Assembly (NCBI GenBank): GCA_001586965.3 | Contig: LUCW03002065.1 | Span: 1-31,955, forward strand | Source: Sphaeroforma sirkka | Taxonomy: Eukaryota; Opisthokonta; Ichthyosporea; Ichthyophonida | Direction: 5' to 3' | DNA: 31,955 bases | Shown here: piece after piece, positions 1-10,721 of the stretch | Position numbering within the stretch: position 1 is the first letter of the stretch | How the letters are laid out: every line of letters starts with the position of its first letter | Notes under the pieces: generated by a model | What the model was told of the DNA's origin: nothing | Seen by the model: the letters and a program-made list of their open reading frames with translations, nothing else | Database searches by the model: none | Made by a program: the position numbers and the translations under genes

Positions 1-222
1 ATACATACATACGAACGTACATACATGCACATACATACATACATATATACATACATACATACATGCATACTATACATACATATATGTATACATACATACC
101 ACATACATACATACATACATACAGCTACATGCATGCGCTATATATCTATTATACATACATACATACATACATACATGCATACATAATATATACATACACA
201 TACATACATATAAATATACAGC
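1..222. repeat. ACAT/ATAC tetranucleotide microsatellite
   Basis: Nearly uninterrupted runs of (acat)n with occasional gcat, tata and single-base changes fill the left edge of the window. A Tyr/Ile/His/Thr-rich open frame over it (63-263) is the trivial translation of the repeat and is not a gene. The array may continue to the left of the window. Confidence 0.95.
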
Positions 223-674
223 GTAAGGTGGGGTTCGAGGAGTTCCGCCGAGGTATGGACTAAAAGCTACTGTTTTGTTTATTGAACAGCTTTACAGGAT
301 CGTGAACTGTTGGGGAGGATTACTGCATTCAGTGCCGAAATGCCGTTATCGCTGGCGGGTGCTTAATTCGACCGACATCGACAGTCTACAACGCAGTAAC
401 TTCGGCGGACAGTTGGCTGAGTAAGTGCTCGTGTACAGTTTTGCAGTGTGTGCAGAACCTTTCGGTTCTTGTCTCAAAAGACACATAGCTGAAACTTGTA
501 TGATACTCTAACGCGTGCCTGTTTCTCCTCGCTCGTTTTGTAAAGCTCAATCCGTGATCGTGCGCTCATGTGCTGAATGGCTTCCTGAACCACACAGCGG
601 TGATCCAAGTTATCACAATGCATCCGACAAAACAAAATGTATTCAAATCCTCAGGGAATTTAAAATGAAGCGCT
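223..674. other. No gene recognised
   Basis: Non-repetitive sequence between the microsatellite and the minisatellite. No open frame of useful length, tRNA-like boxes or element termini are visible on either strand. Confidence 0.5.
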
Positions 675-947
675 CATTAAGGTAGGTTTCAGACCTTGGA
701 ATGCGAGTACCAGAGCTATTATATCACGTGTATTGTATTGTGTTCATTAAAAGTAAGGTTTCAGACCTTGGAATGCGAGTACCAGGCTACTATATCAAGT
801 GTATTGTGGGAGTTCATTAAGGTAAAGTTTCAGACCTTATGGAAGTACCAAGCTACTATATCACGTATTGTGTGTGTTCATTAAGGTAAGGTTTCAGACC
901 TTGGAATGGGAGTACCAGGCTATCATATCAAGTGTATTGTGTGTGCT
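675..947 (+). repeat. Four-copy ~70-bp minisatellite
   Basis: Four tandem units begin with cattaaggta or a close variant at 675, 745, 815 and 879. Unit lengths are 70, 70, 64 and about 69 bp. Each contains the block tttcagaccttggaatg, then gagtaccag, then ctattatatca. Copies 1 and 2 keep exact length; copy 3 has lost about 6 bp. The units resemble a splice acceptor (tttcag) with a donor-like ggtaag in some copies, but no exon structure follows. Short frames across the array repeat the same peptide and are not considered genes. Confidence 0.9.
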
Positions 948-1577
948 CGAGGTTTCTCAACGAATGATTGATACACTGGGGGGGTGGGGGTACATTTTTT
1001 ACAATACACCTGTTTCATGTGCTTTTGTATATTTATATATCGTTCCTCATCAAGTTAAGAATGTACTCAGTGCAGAGCCTGAATTTGTGTTGGCAAAATG
1101 CTGTCGAGATATCAGCCCTTGTTGTGACATGCATTACAATCGGGCTACAAGGTGCTCTTGTGATTTCAGATCTCTAAAATCTGTCCATACGTTTATACCT
1201 ATGTATACGATATATACAGTCGAAAGCTCTGTACTCTGCAGATAGATAGCATAGACAATTAACCAACTAGTAAATACTGTGTATGCTTCACCTTTTTTTA
1301 GCATCATCTCTTACAAACATGTATCTTTTCCCTGGGTTTTGTTCTGTTTTCGAAGACTGTTATCAGTTACAATCGTCGCCGTTCCTGCTCATTGCCTCCT
1401 ACGTCTCATATATCACGTGATGCTTGATGTTTACGTAAAGGTCTAAGTGTTTTATTTTGGCTTATTCCACTGCGTTGCCTTTGTTATGCCACTCTGTCTG
1501 TTCATGTACACGCATCCTGACGCCATTCAGCACGCTGGAGTATTATGTGGGCGGAACACACACACTATTAGGCATAT
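948..1577. other. No gene recognised
   Basis: Contains a G-run (ggggggtgggg near 980) and open frames under 130 codons that start inside the minisatellite. Their composition (Cys, Val and Tyr-rich, no motif) does not look like protein coding. Confidence 0.4.
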
Positions 1578-1759
1578 AATAATCTATCCAAATTGAAATA
1601 AATATAATTATCCATAAACTTGATGCTCATACAACCTTGCGTCTGTGCATGCATCTGACCCGTCCCATAATAATTTATACAAATTGAAATAAGTATATTT
1701 ATCCCTATACTTGATGCTCATACAACCTTGCGTCTGTGCATGCATGTGACCCGTCCCAT
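1578..1759. repeat. Two-copy 91-bp tandem duplication
   Basis: Copy 1 is about 1578-1668 and copy 2 about 1669-1759. The block ttgatgctcatacaaccttg recurs exactly 91 bp apart (1620 and 1711), followed by cgtctgtgcatgcat and gacccgtcccata. The copies differ by only a few substitutions. A minus-strand frame (1608-1940) crosses both copies; its only notable content is a chance CxxC-x4-H string. Confidence 0.88.
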
Positions 1760-2234
1760 AGCATTTCACGCACGTCACACAAAGCTTCCTGGCGCCATTG
1801 AGAAGTACTTCGCATCGCTCATTCCGTTTCAAAGAAAGTAACGGCGTGGCGACCCATCCCAAAATCAAAACTTCAATAAACGTGATGTGCTGAAACTGAT
1901 AGCCACAGCAGAGCCACACGGTAAGCCTTTCTCCTGGCAAGACACGCGAGCATGCATCCTCAATAGTGTGGTAAACTGTACGTTTCTACACAACTAGGGA
2001 TCTGCGTATGTCACCACTATCCGATGTGCTGTATATAGAAATGTACCCAGGCGTCGTTCAGGACAAAAGCGACAGTGACCGAGTGTATCAATGATGGGGA
2101 AGCCTGTTCATTCCTAGTCAACCGCCCACTCTGCTCTAGTAGTGTGAACATGTAGCTTGACTACATATTCATATAAAATACCAGTATGTAATGCCTTTTG
2201 CTGTTCATGACTTTCTAGTCAACTGCTGTTCATA
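1760..2234. other. No gene recognised; possible upstream region of the next gene
   Basis: No coding frame or element edge was found. If the two-exon gene at 2235 is real, this contains its promoter or further upstream exons, but no TATA box or start-site signal stands out. Confidence 0.35.
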
Positions 2235-2744
2235 ATGTCTGCTACAGGGCTGACACTGACCCGCAATGCTGATATAGTCGCCTTGTACAGTGAGTTCATG
2301 GCCTGCCCCAATTTTGATCGATGGCTGAAAACAAAGGTGAAGCGGGCCAACGAGGCACTGTGGACCTACTACATATCACAACTTGAGACCGCTGATGTGA
2401 CTGAGTTTATGACGGGCCACAACGAGGTGTGTGTGCATTCATTTTCACAAATTTAGTGCATCGTGTATTGCGTACAAAGTTATATTGCGTAGAAAGCTCT
2501 TGCATGCCGCCAACAACGAGGGTGCAGGAAGTCGTATATCGTTTTTGTAGTCCTAATGCCTTGTTGTCTTCCGATACTTCGACCCCAGATCGAAGCCGTG
2601 GATTTAATATTAAGGCTGAAGGAGATGTCTGAAATGCGCAATGAGTTAATAACTGATAATGTAGTAAAATTAATGAGAGGTCATGCTGAGACTATTGAGG
2701 AGGGACTGCCAGATGATTTGAGGCAGTCGATAGTGCACCAATAA
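2235..2744 (+). CDS. Candidate two-exon gene, 115-residue protein of unknown function
   Basis: Two coding-looking frames can be joined by a clean GT-AG intron. Exon 1 (2235-2426, 64 codons) begins at ATG 2235 and ends ...MTGHNE. A donor (GTGTGTG) follows at 2427 and an acceptor (ACCCCAG) ends at 2588. Exon 2 (2589-2744, 51 codons plus TAA) starts IEAVDLIL and ends VHQ. The intron would be 162 bp and phase 0, so both exons stay in frame. The protein is charged and probably mostly helical (for example LRLKEMSEMRNELITDN), with no signal peptide, membrane segment or motif I recognise. The first exon may not be the true 5' end. The region is not visibly repetitive, which favours a host gene, but the short length allows a chance frame. 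Confidence 0.45.
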
Positions 2745-5700
2745 GTAGCCATGGATTAGTAGGGTATTTATGAAATAGAATGAATATAGGTGAATGAATA
2801 ATTATTAAAATGAATGATGTGAATCAGGGTTGATGACTTCGGAACAGCACACTTAGGTACTCCCGCTCTTGTAATTGAGCATTTAAATAAATTGGTATAT
2901 TCGATACATTCGGGAGACTACATTTGATCACTTATTTTGTTGTATGGTCCTTGTGTTATTGCCAACGACGTATATGAAAACCAATCGGAATCGTTATTAA
3001 TTTTCTTGATACCAATTTGTTACATTTTTTTGATAAGGTGAGTCCGTGCTCCGGGCAGCATATTGTAGTCACATCCCACCAGATATTAGTGTAGCACTTA
3101 TTTGTCTAGGAAACACAGTGAAATAATCGTTTAGCCAGCGATATGATTCTTTTTTTTAATGAAACAGGTGCTTTCTTATGTCAAATCTAGTCATATGTTA
3201 AGTAGTCGATTAACCGCCTACACTTGAAGGTGAAGCACACGTGAAGTCAGCCAAGCACTCGCCGATAACGAAGATAGACAACACCTCTAGAGCATATCAT
3301 ATCAAATGTGTATCTGTAGGTCCTCGGTATGTTTTATCAATGTCTAACGATCTTTTTTACAGTTTGCGCATCTTGCTACCATTTTAGTATACTACCAAAA
3401 TCATTAGAAAGATCCCTACGCCCATGAATATAGGGCTATTCACACATAACGTCGATTCATTCAGGATCACTTAACGTTTGCATCTCGCTTTATTGACCTT
3501 GTATGTAACCAGCCGCCAGGGATATGTGAGGGGCACTAAAAAATAACATACAATTATCTACCATATATGAGAAATGGTATTAAGCTACTACATGGTAGAC
3601 CAGTAGATATTACACACAGATCATTACTACCTTCAGTACTTGTAATTCAGTGTTCATTGATTACTATAGCACTTGGTAACAGGCAGAACAATACTGGTGA
3701 CATCACAGCGAACAATTGATGGCTTTGGCAGCCTGCACGCGGGTTCCAAATTGATTTTTTCAGGCACTGGTATTTCGTAGTTGTTAGGTATTAAGTAATG
3801 AATACAGAGTACTTTCGCAACCCAGGCACGAAATATAAAATTCCCCCGACGCCGTAATGCAAAACACTGGCACAGCAAGAAAGTGATTCACCTCATGCAT
3901 GAATACTTGGTACCGTATTAGTCCACTAGTCGCACTTCACTGTATGATTGCTTTCTTACAATCTAATATTTAAGCCGTCTGCTCTTTACTCGTACATGGT
4001 CGGTCATTACTGTATGCTTAAATTCTTCTTGATTGGACGTACGGTGGCTAGTAGTACACGGTCAGATCAGGCACGGAGGTGCTAAATTATCGCCTCGATG
4101 TCTATTGACTTGACGAACTTGTACCTTTTGCTTGAAGGACGAAAAATGATATGTTGTGATTGGGTTCGTTTGATTATGTCTGCACTTCCATCTCTGCGGA
4201 GTGAAGTACAATCCGATCGTGCGAGATTATGTTCTTAGCTTGGACCTACAATGAGCGCATCGCTTATTTAGGGTATGTTTATGCTCGACCGGTCGGTCGT
4301 GTCCATTCACATTTAGAGCCTTTGAACATAATGCCATTTGATATATTTAATAGCGGGGCTTCACTATTTGTATAGAAAACATTATGTTTAACCATGTGTC
4401 ACTATATGCCTGGTGAGCTGTACTTCTTATTTATGGAATCCTAACATGAAATTTAATATGTGGAATATCAGGAGTTTGTTACTCACTAGAGTAGCCACTA
4501 CAGTTGGTCATGTATTTCTTGGCACGTCCACGACATGTTACTGTACTAAGATAGGAGTGCAGATTAGTACTACGGAGTAAGCGGTATCCCGCCAGGTCAG
4601 TCCTCAAATCAGCAGTCGCACACGAACGAACTGATGATGATGAACTGCGGCAAATCACTACATTTGGCGAAATGAGTGCTAGACGATAAATACACCATAT
4701 AGTACTTCAATGAAACAATAGTACCTCGACGTGATAAGAATCTAAACAATGTAAAAAAAAGTAGGTACAATACGAGAGATCCTCTTATCTACATATCATT
4801 GATATTGTGACAATCACAGCATATTAATTTTGTTTATTCCTTTCAAGTTTTATATTCATCCGTTATTGTTGGCTTTCTTGTTGTAAAGCTTTTTTAAAAA
4901 AATATCATACGTTTCAGTTTGTCTTCAATTTATATTTTAACCGTTCTTGTTTTGCACCAAATAAACACAGCATGTAATAGCTTTTTGTTTTCCGAGTAAA
5001 TTTAAAAATCTTTCTGTGCGCAAACAGTATACATACCCACATCAATCAGTCAGCAGCGCTGGAAAGTGAAGTTAAATTCCACTATCGTTCTGTTATGGTA
5101 ATGCCCAATATATACCAGGATATTTCTCCCAAAGTAGAAGGAAAAATCTTTCAGCAAATAGCAGTCTTTACAAGTTTGCGGCGCAAATAAAAAATGGTTG
5201 GGCTCCATACATCAGTGTTGCAAAATTAAAACCTCCCGCGCCATCCTCCACTATGTGCCTCAGTTCGAATATCAATTCAGTTTATGTCGGTCACATAATT
5301 ATATACTTTTAGTAGATGTAAGCTTCTAATAAATCCACTGATGTGAAACTCGACTTTCACTATGAACCTGAAATCGGAAAACAACGACAGATTAGATGAA
5401 ACAAGGATTCCGACAGTCCTCGCAAATGTTGTTACTAGTAAGCTGCGCTAGTTTACATTGTCAGGCTCCGATTAGATACAAGTTTCTCATGTTTTTCTTT
5501 TACCCATCTTCGTTTTCTGCGCCTGTAAGTTTGAGCCAGAAACCCTCGTCATTAAACTACAAATTTTTACTTCACTTTCATTTCAGTTATAAGTCCATGT
5601 TTTACCTTAAGGATAACGCGGGAAAGTTATCGGTTGTTAAATGTCTGCTTGTGCGACCGTATTCTACGAGGAAGCCAGCTCTGAGACCGTTCCCGAGACA

Positions 5701-6409
5701 CTTTGCTGCGGCGATGTAGTATATTTGGCCATCACCTGAATAGATCTGATGGGGCTTCAATTCAAACTATGTTTTAAATCGAGTATGGCTCAATCTACTC
5801 AAATGTATTGCTTTTCCAACGCAGAACTATTGGATGTGAGGAGTAGAAGAAATTGATCAATATATACGTAATAAAAAAAACACTATTTTTTTATTCATCA
5901 AAGAAGCGAATGCAAGCATAACTCGTACTTGGTGTGCAAAACAATAAGTTGTTCATCGTTTATTGTGCTCACCCCAAATAGCACGGTGCGTTGCCACGGG
6001 TCGCATAGCCATGCAAATATTACTCACCAACAGATTGGCAGTGTACTGAAGCTGACTCAGGGGACATAGCACTAGGCGAAAATAACAAAGGCTGTATATT
6101 TGATGTGAAGTGGATTATGGACTAAAATTTTATTCTAACTCCTTACACTTCAAAACGAACCATGCGCCTCTTCATTGCACAAGTAAAAATAACGCATTTC
6201 GGTCTTATGTACTTTCTTTGGGTTTTTATTTTTAGGTGAATAAGGGGTACGATGTTTAACGATTTAAATATTCACAACACACATCCGATGTACTTCATTA
6301 TTGATCACAGTAAACCAAGATTGTTTACCAGGCATAAAACTACGGTCAAACACCGGATGCTCAACAAGGTTTATCCCAGCATCAACCAAGGAGAGAATCT
6401 AAACTCAGA
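2745..6409. other. 3.7 kb without a recognisable gene
   Basis: AT-rich sequence with many stops in all frames. The longest frames (3654-3878 minus, 74 codons; 5396-5719 plus, 107 codons) lack motifs. The latter is Phe, Ser and Leu-rich and begins in ordinary AT-rich sequence, so I do not call it. No LTR termini, tRNA-like boxes or long repeats were found. Introns of an undetected large gene cannot be excluded. Confidence 0.4.
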
Positions 6410-6622
6410 GAGGGACACATAAATATTACAGATGGAAATTAATCTCGGAACCGAAGTGCCGGGAGTACGGAAACATCAATATAGAAAATCTCTGATCGGC
6501 ATAAGGGCTTCCCTGAAATATCGGAGGAGTGCAATCTAAACGTACAAGGTCAAAGATAACAATGGAAGCCACGATCAGTTGAAGACGTGGCGACACTACC
6601 TTTGGATTGGATCATAGATTAA

Positions 6623-7340
6623 GTGAGAACCTTTTTTCACCTTCAGAGGTGTTTCTTAATGGCTCAAGAACAAAGGCTGTATGTCGAGTTGACCGGTGCG
6701 TATACGGTCTACCACCTAGCGGACACTACTGGTTTTAAAGCTATCCATCGATTTGCTGTACAGCACAGTTATAAACAAGCACAATCGGATGGAGCACTGT
6801 TCATCAAACAAACACACAGTGGACCTTGTTTCATTATTGTACACGTAGATGACAAAATTGCAGCATGCCAGAGTAAGACCGACGGACAGATGCTAGCTGA
6901 CGCAATGAAAGGCAAATGGAACACTGTTGATATGGGCCTACCGTTATGGCTTCTCGAGTGCCAAGTGGAAATACACCCTGGAAAAGTACATCTCCATCAA
7001 CAACGATATCTAAGAGAAATATTGCAGGAATAAGGGTTGATAGACTGTAAACCAGCATAGGTGCCAATTCTAGAATCGAACTATGAAGTAACAGACAAAC
7101 ATGCATGTCTCTCGAAAAAAGGCGGCAAGCTCAGACGTCGTAACAATCACACAATACAACAAGCTAGTGGGTCAGCTACGATACCCTGTAGATCAAACAC
7201 GAGTGGATATATGCTTTACAGTTTCGATTCTAAGTCGCAATTTGATAGCACCTCAGAACCACCACTTCAGAGGTTCCAAGCGCTGTTTTGTAAATATTGG
7301 TCTCTTAAGGCGGTATAAACATCTTAGAGCTACTAAACGT
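6623..7340 (+). pseudogene. Decayed Ty1/copia-type reverse transcriptase fragment
   Basis: The frame at 6623-7033 reads through recognisable pieces of a copia-type (RVT_2 family) reverse transcriptase. There is a degraded 'AFLNG...LYVE' block at the start, then IIVHVDDKIAACQ, where the catalytic Y(V/L)DD is altered to HVDD. Next come 'WNTVDMGLPLWLLECQVEI', matching the usual 'dlG...fLG.ei', and VHLHQQRYLREIL, matching the 'l.Q..Yi..iL' block. After a stop at 7031 a shifted frame (about 7101-7340) continues with YNKLVGQLRYPVDQTRVDIC and FTVSILSRNLIAPQNHH, the copia block 'vGsL.Y...TRPDI...vs.LSR....P..H'. Integrase, Gag and LTRs of this element are not identifiable nearby. It is a fossil fragment with stops, a frameshift and a changed catalytic residue. 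The region just upstream (6410-6622) may hold further eroded parts. Confidence 0.8.
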
Positions 7341-7984
7341 AATAAAATTTTAAAGTCTTTTAACAAGTCTTTTAAGTATACGAATTTTAGTCTGGTAATA
7401 AAGTTAGGTATGCCTCATAGAAATCAGCAATACTCTGGGGGATTGTAAGGCTGAGACATTGCCTATATATCATCCTCCCAGTACTGATTTCGCCGAAGGG
7501 ATTTTATTTATGTTTTCGTTATCGTTATCGTCGAAACTAGTATTACTTGTTTCGTCGCACGAATTACTATAACTAGTAAAATCCTATCTTTAGAAAAAAA
7601 AGAAGAAAAAAAGAAAAAAATACTCTTGATGTCCTTAGTTATTGTCTTAACCAATAACTGGCCACTTATCAAGAATTACCGACTTGCCAATATCAGACTG
7701 GCACATCTGGTTGGCTGAGCGGAGGTTAAACTAGGTAACCATTAAGGGTCTCTAGAAACCTATGTTCGGTTGAGCCATCTCGCTACCGAAGTATTCAGAT
7801 GTATATTTTGGAGTGTTTATCTAGATCTCTTAATAGACCTACTACAAATATACTCTTTGGCTTTGTCCACAGTCCCTTTAATGGGTCGGGGGCAAAATAT
7901 CTGATTTGTAAAATGGAAAAGGTACTTATAAATATAACCGTTAAAAACCATTTAATACACGTGCTTTTAATAGTACGTTTATAA
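7341..7984. other. No gene recognised; A-rich tract and unassigned sequence
   Basis: Includes an A-rich tract (7594-7620) and a (cgttat)n-like run near 7517. Short frames on both strands at 7795-8046 overlap each other and have no motif. The left edge of the following LTR-like sequence may lie within the last ~30 bp. Confidence 0.4.
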
Positions 7985-8413
7985 TTTACGTACTGCTTAA
8001 GAGTACGTTTATTAACATAAGAGTCTAATGTGGGACTTGTTCTCAAATTAATATAAGTATAGGTGGGTCAGCCTGAGAGAACGTAAGAGTAATTTGAGAC
8101 TTCTTCTCAGATTATTCTATTTATAGAATACGGGCCACCAGCTAGCCGAGAGCCGAGGTCTGAGACTGAGTATGGTAACCGAGAACATTGATATATTTAT
8201 TTCTAGAAAATATATCCGAGTGCTAAAGTGTTCTGCATAAGGTTTATCATACTAATCATATGAGTTTTACCCTGGCCAACCCAAGTGGTTGAACACTAGT
8301 ACAAACACCATCAGTATATAACTGAGAGTGAGATCATAAATAAACTCATTCGAATGCACCATACTTTAGATACACTAGCACTTTACTATTAGTTCTCACA
8401 CCGCACGCTAACA
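7985..8413 (+). mobile_element. LTR of the 455-bp family, 5' edge eroded (copy A1)
   Basis: This matches, in the opposite orientation, the two LTRs of the complete element at 16040-18044. Shared blocks include gggacttgttctcaaatta, gacttcttctcagattattc, ctagccgagagccgaggtc, ttctagaaaatatatccgag and cataaggtttatcatac. It ends with caccgcacgctaaca at 8413, the same terminus as the 17590 LTR. The first ~80 bp cannot be aligned confidently, so the start is approximate. Sequence following the end (tttaccgacatacg) differs from that following the LTR at 17590, so the interior is not the same. This may be a solo LTR or the 5' LTR of a rearranged copy. Confidence 0.8.
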
Positions 8414-9205
8414 TTTACCGACATACGCGACAGACTAATGACTCGGATGCCAGTATCAACATAGTTCAATCTATAGTAAAGGTAAGTATTTTTAAGGTAA
8501 GTGTCAAATGCTTTGTGCTTCTATCTCTGACTGTTTGTACCTTGTAAAAAAGAGTGTGTACAAACTGTTTGTGTTGTATGTAAAAATGAAATTATAAATA
8601 ATGTACACGCAATATATAACTATATATTTGTTCATAAACTTGTACCTATCGATAGACGCCCAAGTATTTACTTGAGCGAATGGGTTTTAACATAAAATAC
8701 TCTGAAATTAAGTTGAATCCCGCAGTCAATTTGTATTTATCGATACACATAATATTAGTAACTTACTGGTTCTTTTTTTTAACTTTTATGCGTGATATCG
8801 TAAAAGTTGCATACCTGTGACAATTTGTATAGAAATTCACTCGCAGGATACAAACTAAATTGTGAATTTCGCAGCCCACAGGCCCTACAGAGACCACAGC
8901 CTCACACGGTCTCCAACCCGCCCAGGGCCCCCCCTCTATGTGTTGTGAGTACCAGCACAAAAACAAAAGTCATTTTTTTTTACCACTGGAGCCTGAATTT
9001 TTGTCCTCAATGGGTAGAATTTATCACTACACGAATTTCGTTGGTCAATTCAATCAGAAATTTAACTTTTTTTTTAAAAGCAACCATACTAAGGATAGCA
9101 ACCAGACCGCAGCATAAGAGCCGCACATTCCAAGACCCAAGAGAAAACCTTAACCTCACAGTCTCCGAGTTTCAGCCTCTCAGGCCACATCACAAAGTCA
9201 AACCA
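8414..9205. other. Sequence between two LTR-family copies, origin unclear
   Basis: Lies between LTR A1 and the recognisable interior of the same family. It does not align by eye with the corresponding interior of the element at 16040-18044. No coding motif; frames at 8763-8966 (minus) and 8807-9364 (plus) are low-complexity, Pro, Phe and Thr-rich and not convincing. Either a diverged interior or host DNA. Confidence 0.35.
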
Positions 9206-9625
9206 ATATGCCACAACGCAGAAGGAAGCTGTCCCCAGCATCCACGCCACAGTCCACACCGATTCAGCAAGCAATATATATTTTTCAAGAAAATCTCGAG
9301 TATTTTTTACCTGAGAAATTGTGATGCCTATCCCCGTACAGAAGATTATCCACGCCAGTCGTGAAGCCTGTCACTGTACAGGAGATCGTCTACTCTTCTT
9401 CAGCAAAGTCAACGTTTTCAATAATTTTCAGGAGACAATGCTCAACAGCACCAATTCGTAAACGTCGTCGACAAATATACATTGGTTCAACGCTTATCGC
9501 CCAATCCATCTACAGAGTGAACAATTTCACAATCAGGTCTTAAGTCTTCAACCTTCATTAGTCTTCCGTTTCCAATTTTCAGCCTTCAGACTTCAGCCCT
9601 TGTTGATTGTAAAATTGAGGGGGAG
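9206..9625 (+). mobile_element. 3' interior of the non-autonomous LTR family (copy A2)
   Basis: The plus strand here matches the minus strand of 16495-16970 in the complete element. Shared blocks are atgccacaacgcagaag, ccagcatccacgccacag, ttttcaagaaaatctc, tgatgcct.tccccgtacag, gatcgtctactcttc, caacgttttc and acaatttcacaatc. The final tract (attgtaaaattgagggggag) is identical. It has no credible protein coding and ends at the polypurine tract that abuts the LTR at 9626. Confidence 0.82.
9617..9625 (+). promoter_or_regulatory. Polypurine tract of copy A2
   Basis: gagggggag lies directly against the TGAGAGACT start of the LTR. The same nine bases lie, reverse-complemented, against the 3' LTR of the element at 16040-18044 (16495-16503). 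Plus-strand DNA synthesis in LTR elements starts at such a tract, which fixes the orientation of the family. Confidence 0.8.
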
Positions 9626-10139
9626 TGAGAGACTACAGGTCTCAGGCCAGATTTTACAGCAAAACACCATCTTTGATTTATGGAAGTCATCAGAGTCAGC
9701 TCACTCCCGAGAGCTAAGTCATCAGAGTTAGCTCGCTCCCGAGAGCTATTCAAGTTGCTCAAATTACTCTCAAAAGTTGAGTTATCACTTAACCGACTTC
9801 CGAGAGCAGATTAGGTTCCGCATCATTCTAATAATAGCTGCGGTTCTATGTGGGTCACAACCTATGCGGAAAGGCATCATGTGATCAGCGTGAGATTTAG
9901 TCGCAGAGAAGTTGAAATAGAAAAGCATCGAAGTGTTAAAGTGTTCCGCATAGATTTCTCATACTGACCATATGGGTTTTACCCTGGTCAGCCCAAGCGG
10001 CTGAACACTAGCACAAACATAGGTATAAAACCAATGATGAGGTCAGAAATAAATATATACATTTGCACTTTATTTAAAGTCTACTACATTGTACTCTAAC
10101 AAGCACTTTACTATTAGTACCCCACACCGCACGCTAACA
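9626..10139 (+). mobile_element. LTR of the 455-bp family, variant with divergent U3 (copy A2)
   Basis: Starts TGAGAGACTACAG directly after the polypurine tract and ends gcacgctaaca (TG...CA). It is 514 bp, longer than the 455-bp LTRs at 16040 and 17590. The first ~330 bp differ from those copies and contain three related copies of an 'agctc.ctcccgagagct' segment (9700-9810). The part from about 9930 (aagtgttaaagtgttc) onward is clearly homologous. A TATA-like tataaaa lies at 10024-10030 and an AATAAA at 10048-10053, both in the orientation expected for LTR transcription. The 3' end carries two versions of the family terminus in tandem (about 10064-10100 and 10101-10139). It sits directly against an RNase H fragment on the other strand. 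Confidence 0.8.
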
Positions 10140-10521
10140 GTCACGCGACCATCGCAGCTGGCTCTCATTAGCCATTTTGATTTTCTGCATAGTCACATTT
10201 GGCTTATGATCGGTCCAGATTTCAAATTCACGACCGTGTTCGTAACGGTAACATACCTTTGTACTAGCCCATAATATTGAATAGGCCTCTTCTACAAATA
10301 TATGCCAGGACAATACATACTACTTAAAGACTAGAGCAATAAGTGATTGTTTGGTGGACCATTTTACCATTCAGTTCTTGCATTTGTGTGAGGACGCAGC
10401 CCTCACTGACTCTACATGCATCAGCTTTTAGTCGGACAGGCTGAGCACCTTGTGCCAAGTCTGAAAATACTATAGCATTTGTGACCAAAGCCTCCTTTAA
10501 TGCATTAAACACATGTGTCAT
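10140..10521 (-). pseudogene. Ty3/gypsy RNase H fragment
   Basis: The minus-strand frame 10521-10324 reads FNALKEALVTNAIVFSDLAQ, then PVRLKADACRVSEGCVLTQM, then YCSSL. This matches the start of a gypsy RNase H (F..LK..l......l.tDAs..g.g.vL.Q......YaSr.L) with the first catalytic Asp kept (KADAC). After a stop, reading resumes in 10323-10140 with GREFEIWTDHKPN, holding the later conserved Asp (TDHK), and ends SQLRWSRD, where the LTR terminus at 10139 cuts it. The E-containing block between is degraded. Gypsy families typically continue with a 'G..N..aDaLSR' block, which is absent here. Confidence 0.75.
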
Positions 10522-10721
10522 TTTGCGTTCCCCTGCAAAGGAACGTATGTCAATTTGTTCCTTGCGTTACGCTTTCCTCCTAGAGACTGATATAATGTGT
10601 GGGACACAGTTGGATTGGCTAGTATGAACTTGCCTACATGAATACAAAGACTTAAAAAGTCTTAGTTCTTTCATGTTTGTAGGTCGTGGCCATTTTTTTA
10701 TTTATTCATATCGGCCCTCAG

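Noticed and set aside
1..222. Telomeric repeat or CRISPR array
   Set aside because: The unit is a simple tetranucleotide without G-rich telomere character and without spacers.
63..263. Tyr/His/Ile-rich open frame at the left edge
   Set aside because: It is the translation of the ACAT microsatellite.
1608..1940. Minus-strand frame with a CxxC-x4-H string resembling a zinc knuckle
   Set aside because: The remaining ligand spacing does not fit, and much of the frame is the translation of the 91-bp duplication.
5396..5719. 107-codon plus-strand frame
   Set aside because: Phe, Ser and Leu-rich, no motif, no supporting splice or promoter signals; consistent with chance.
8807..9364. 185-codon plus-strand frame
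   Set aside because: Low-complexity and crosses the border into the non-coding interior of the LTR family, whose other copy has no such frame.
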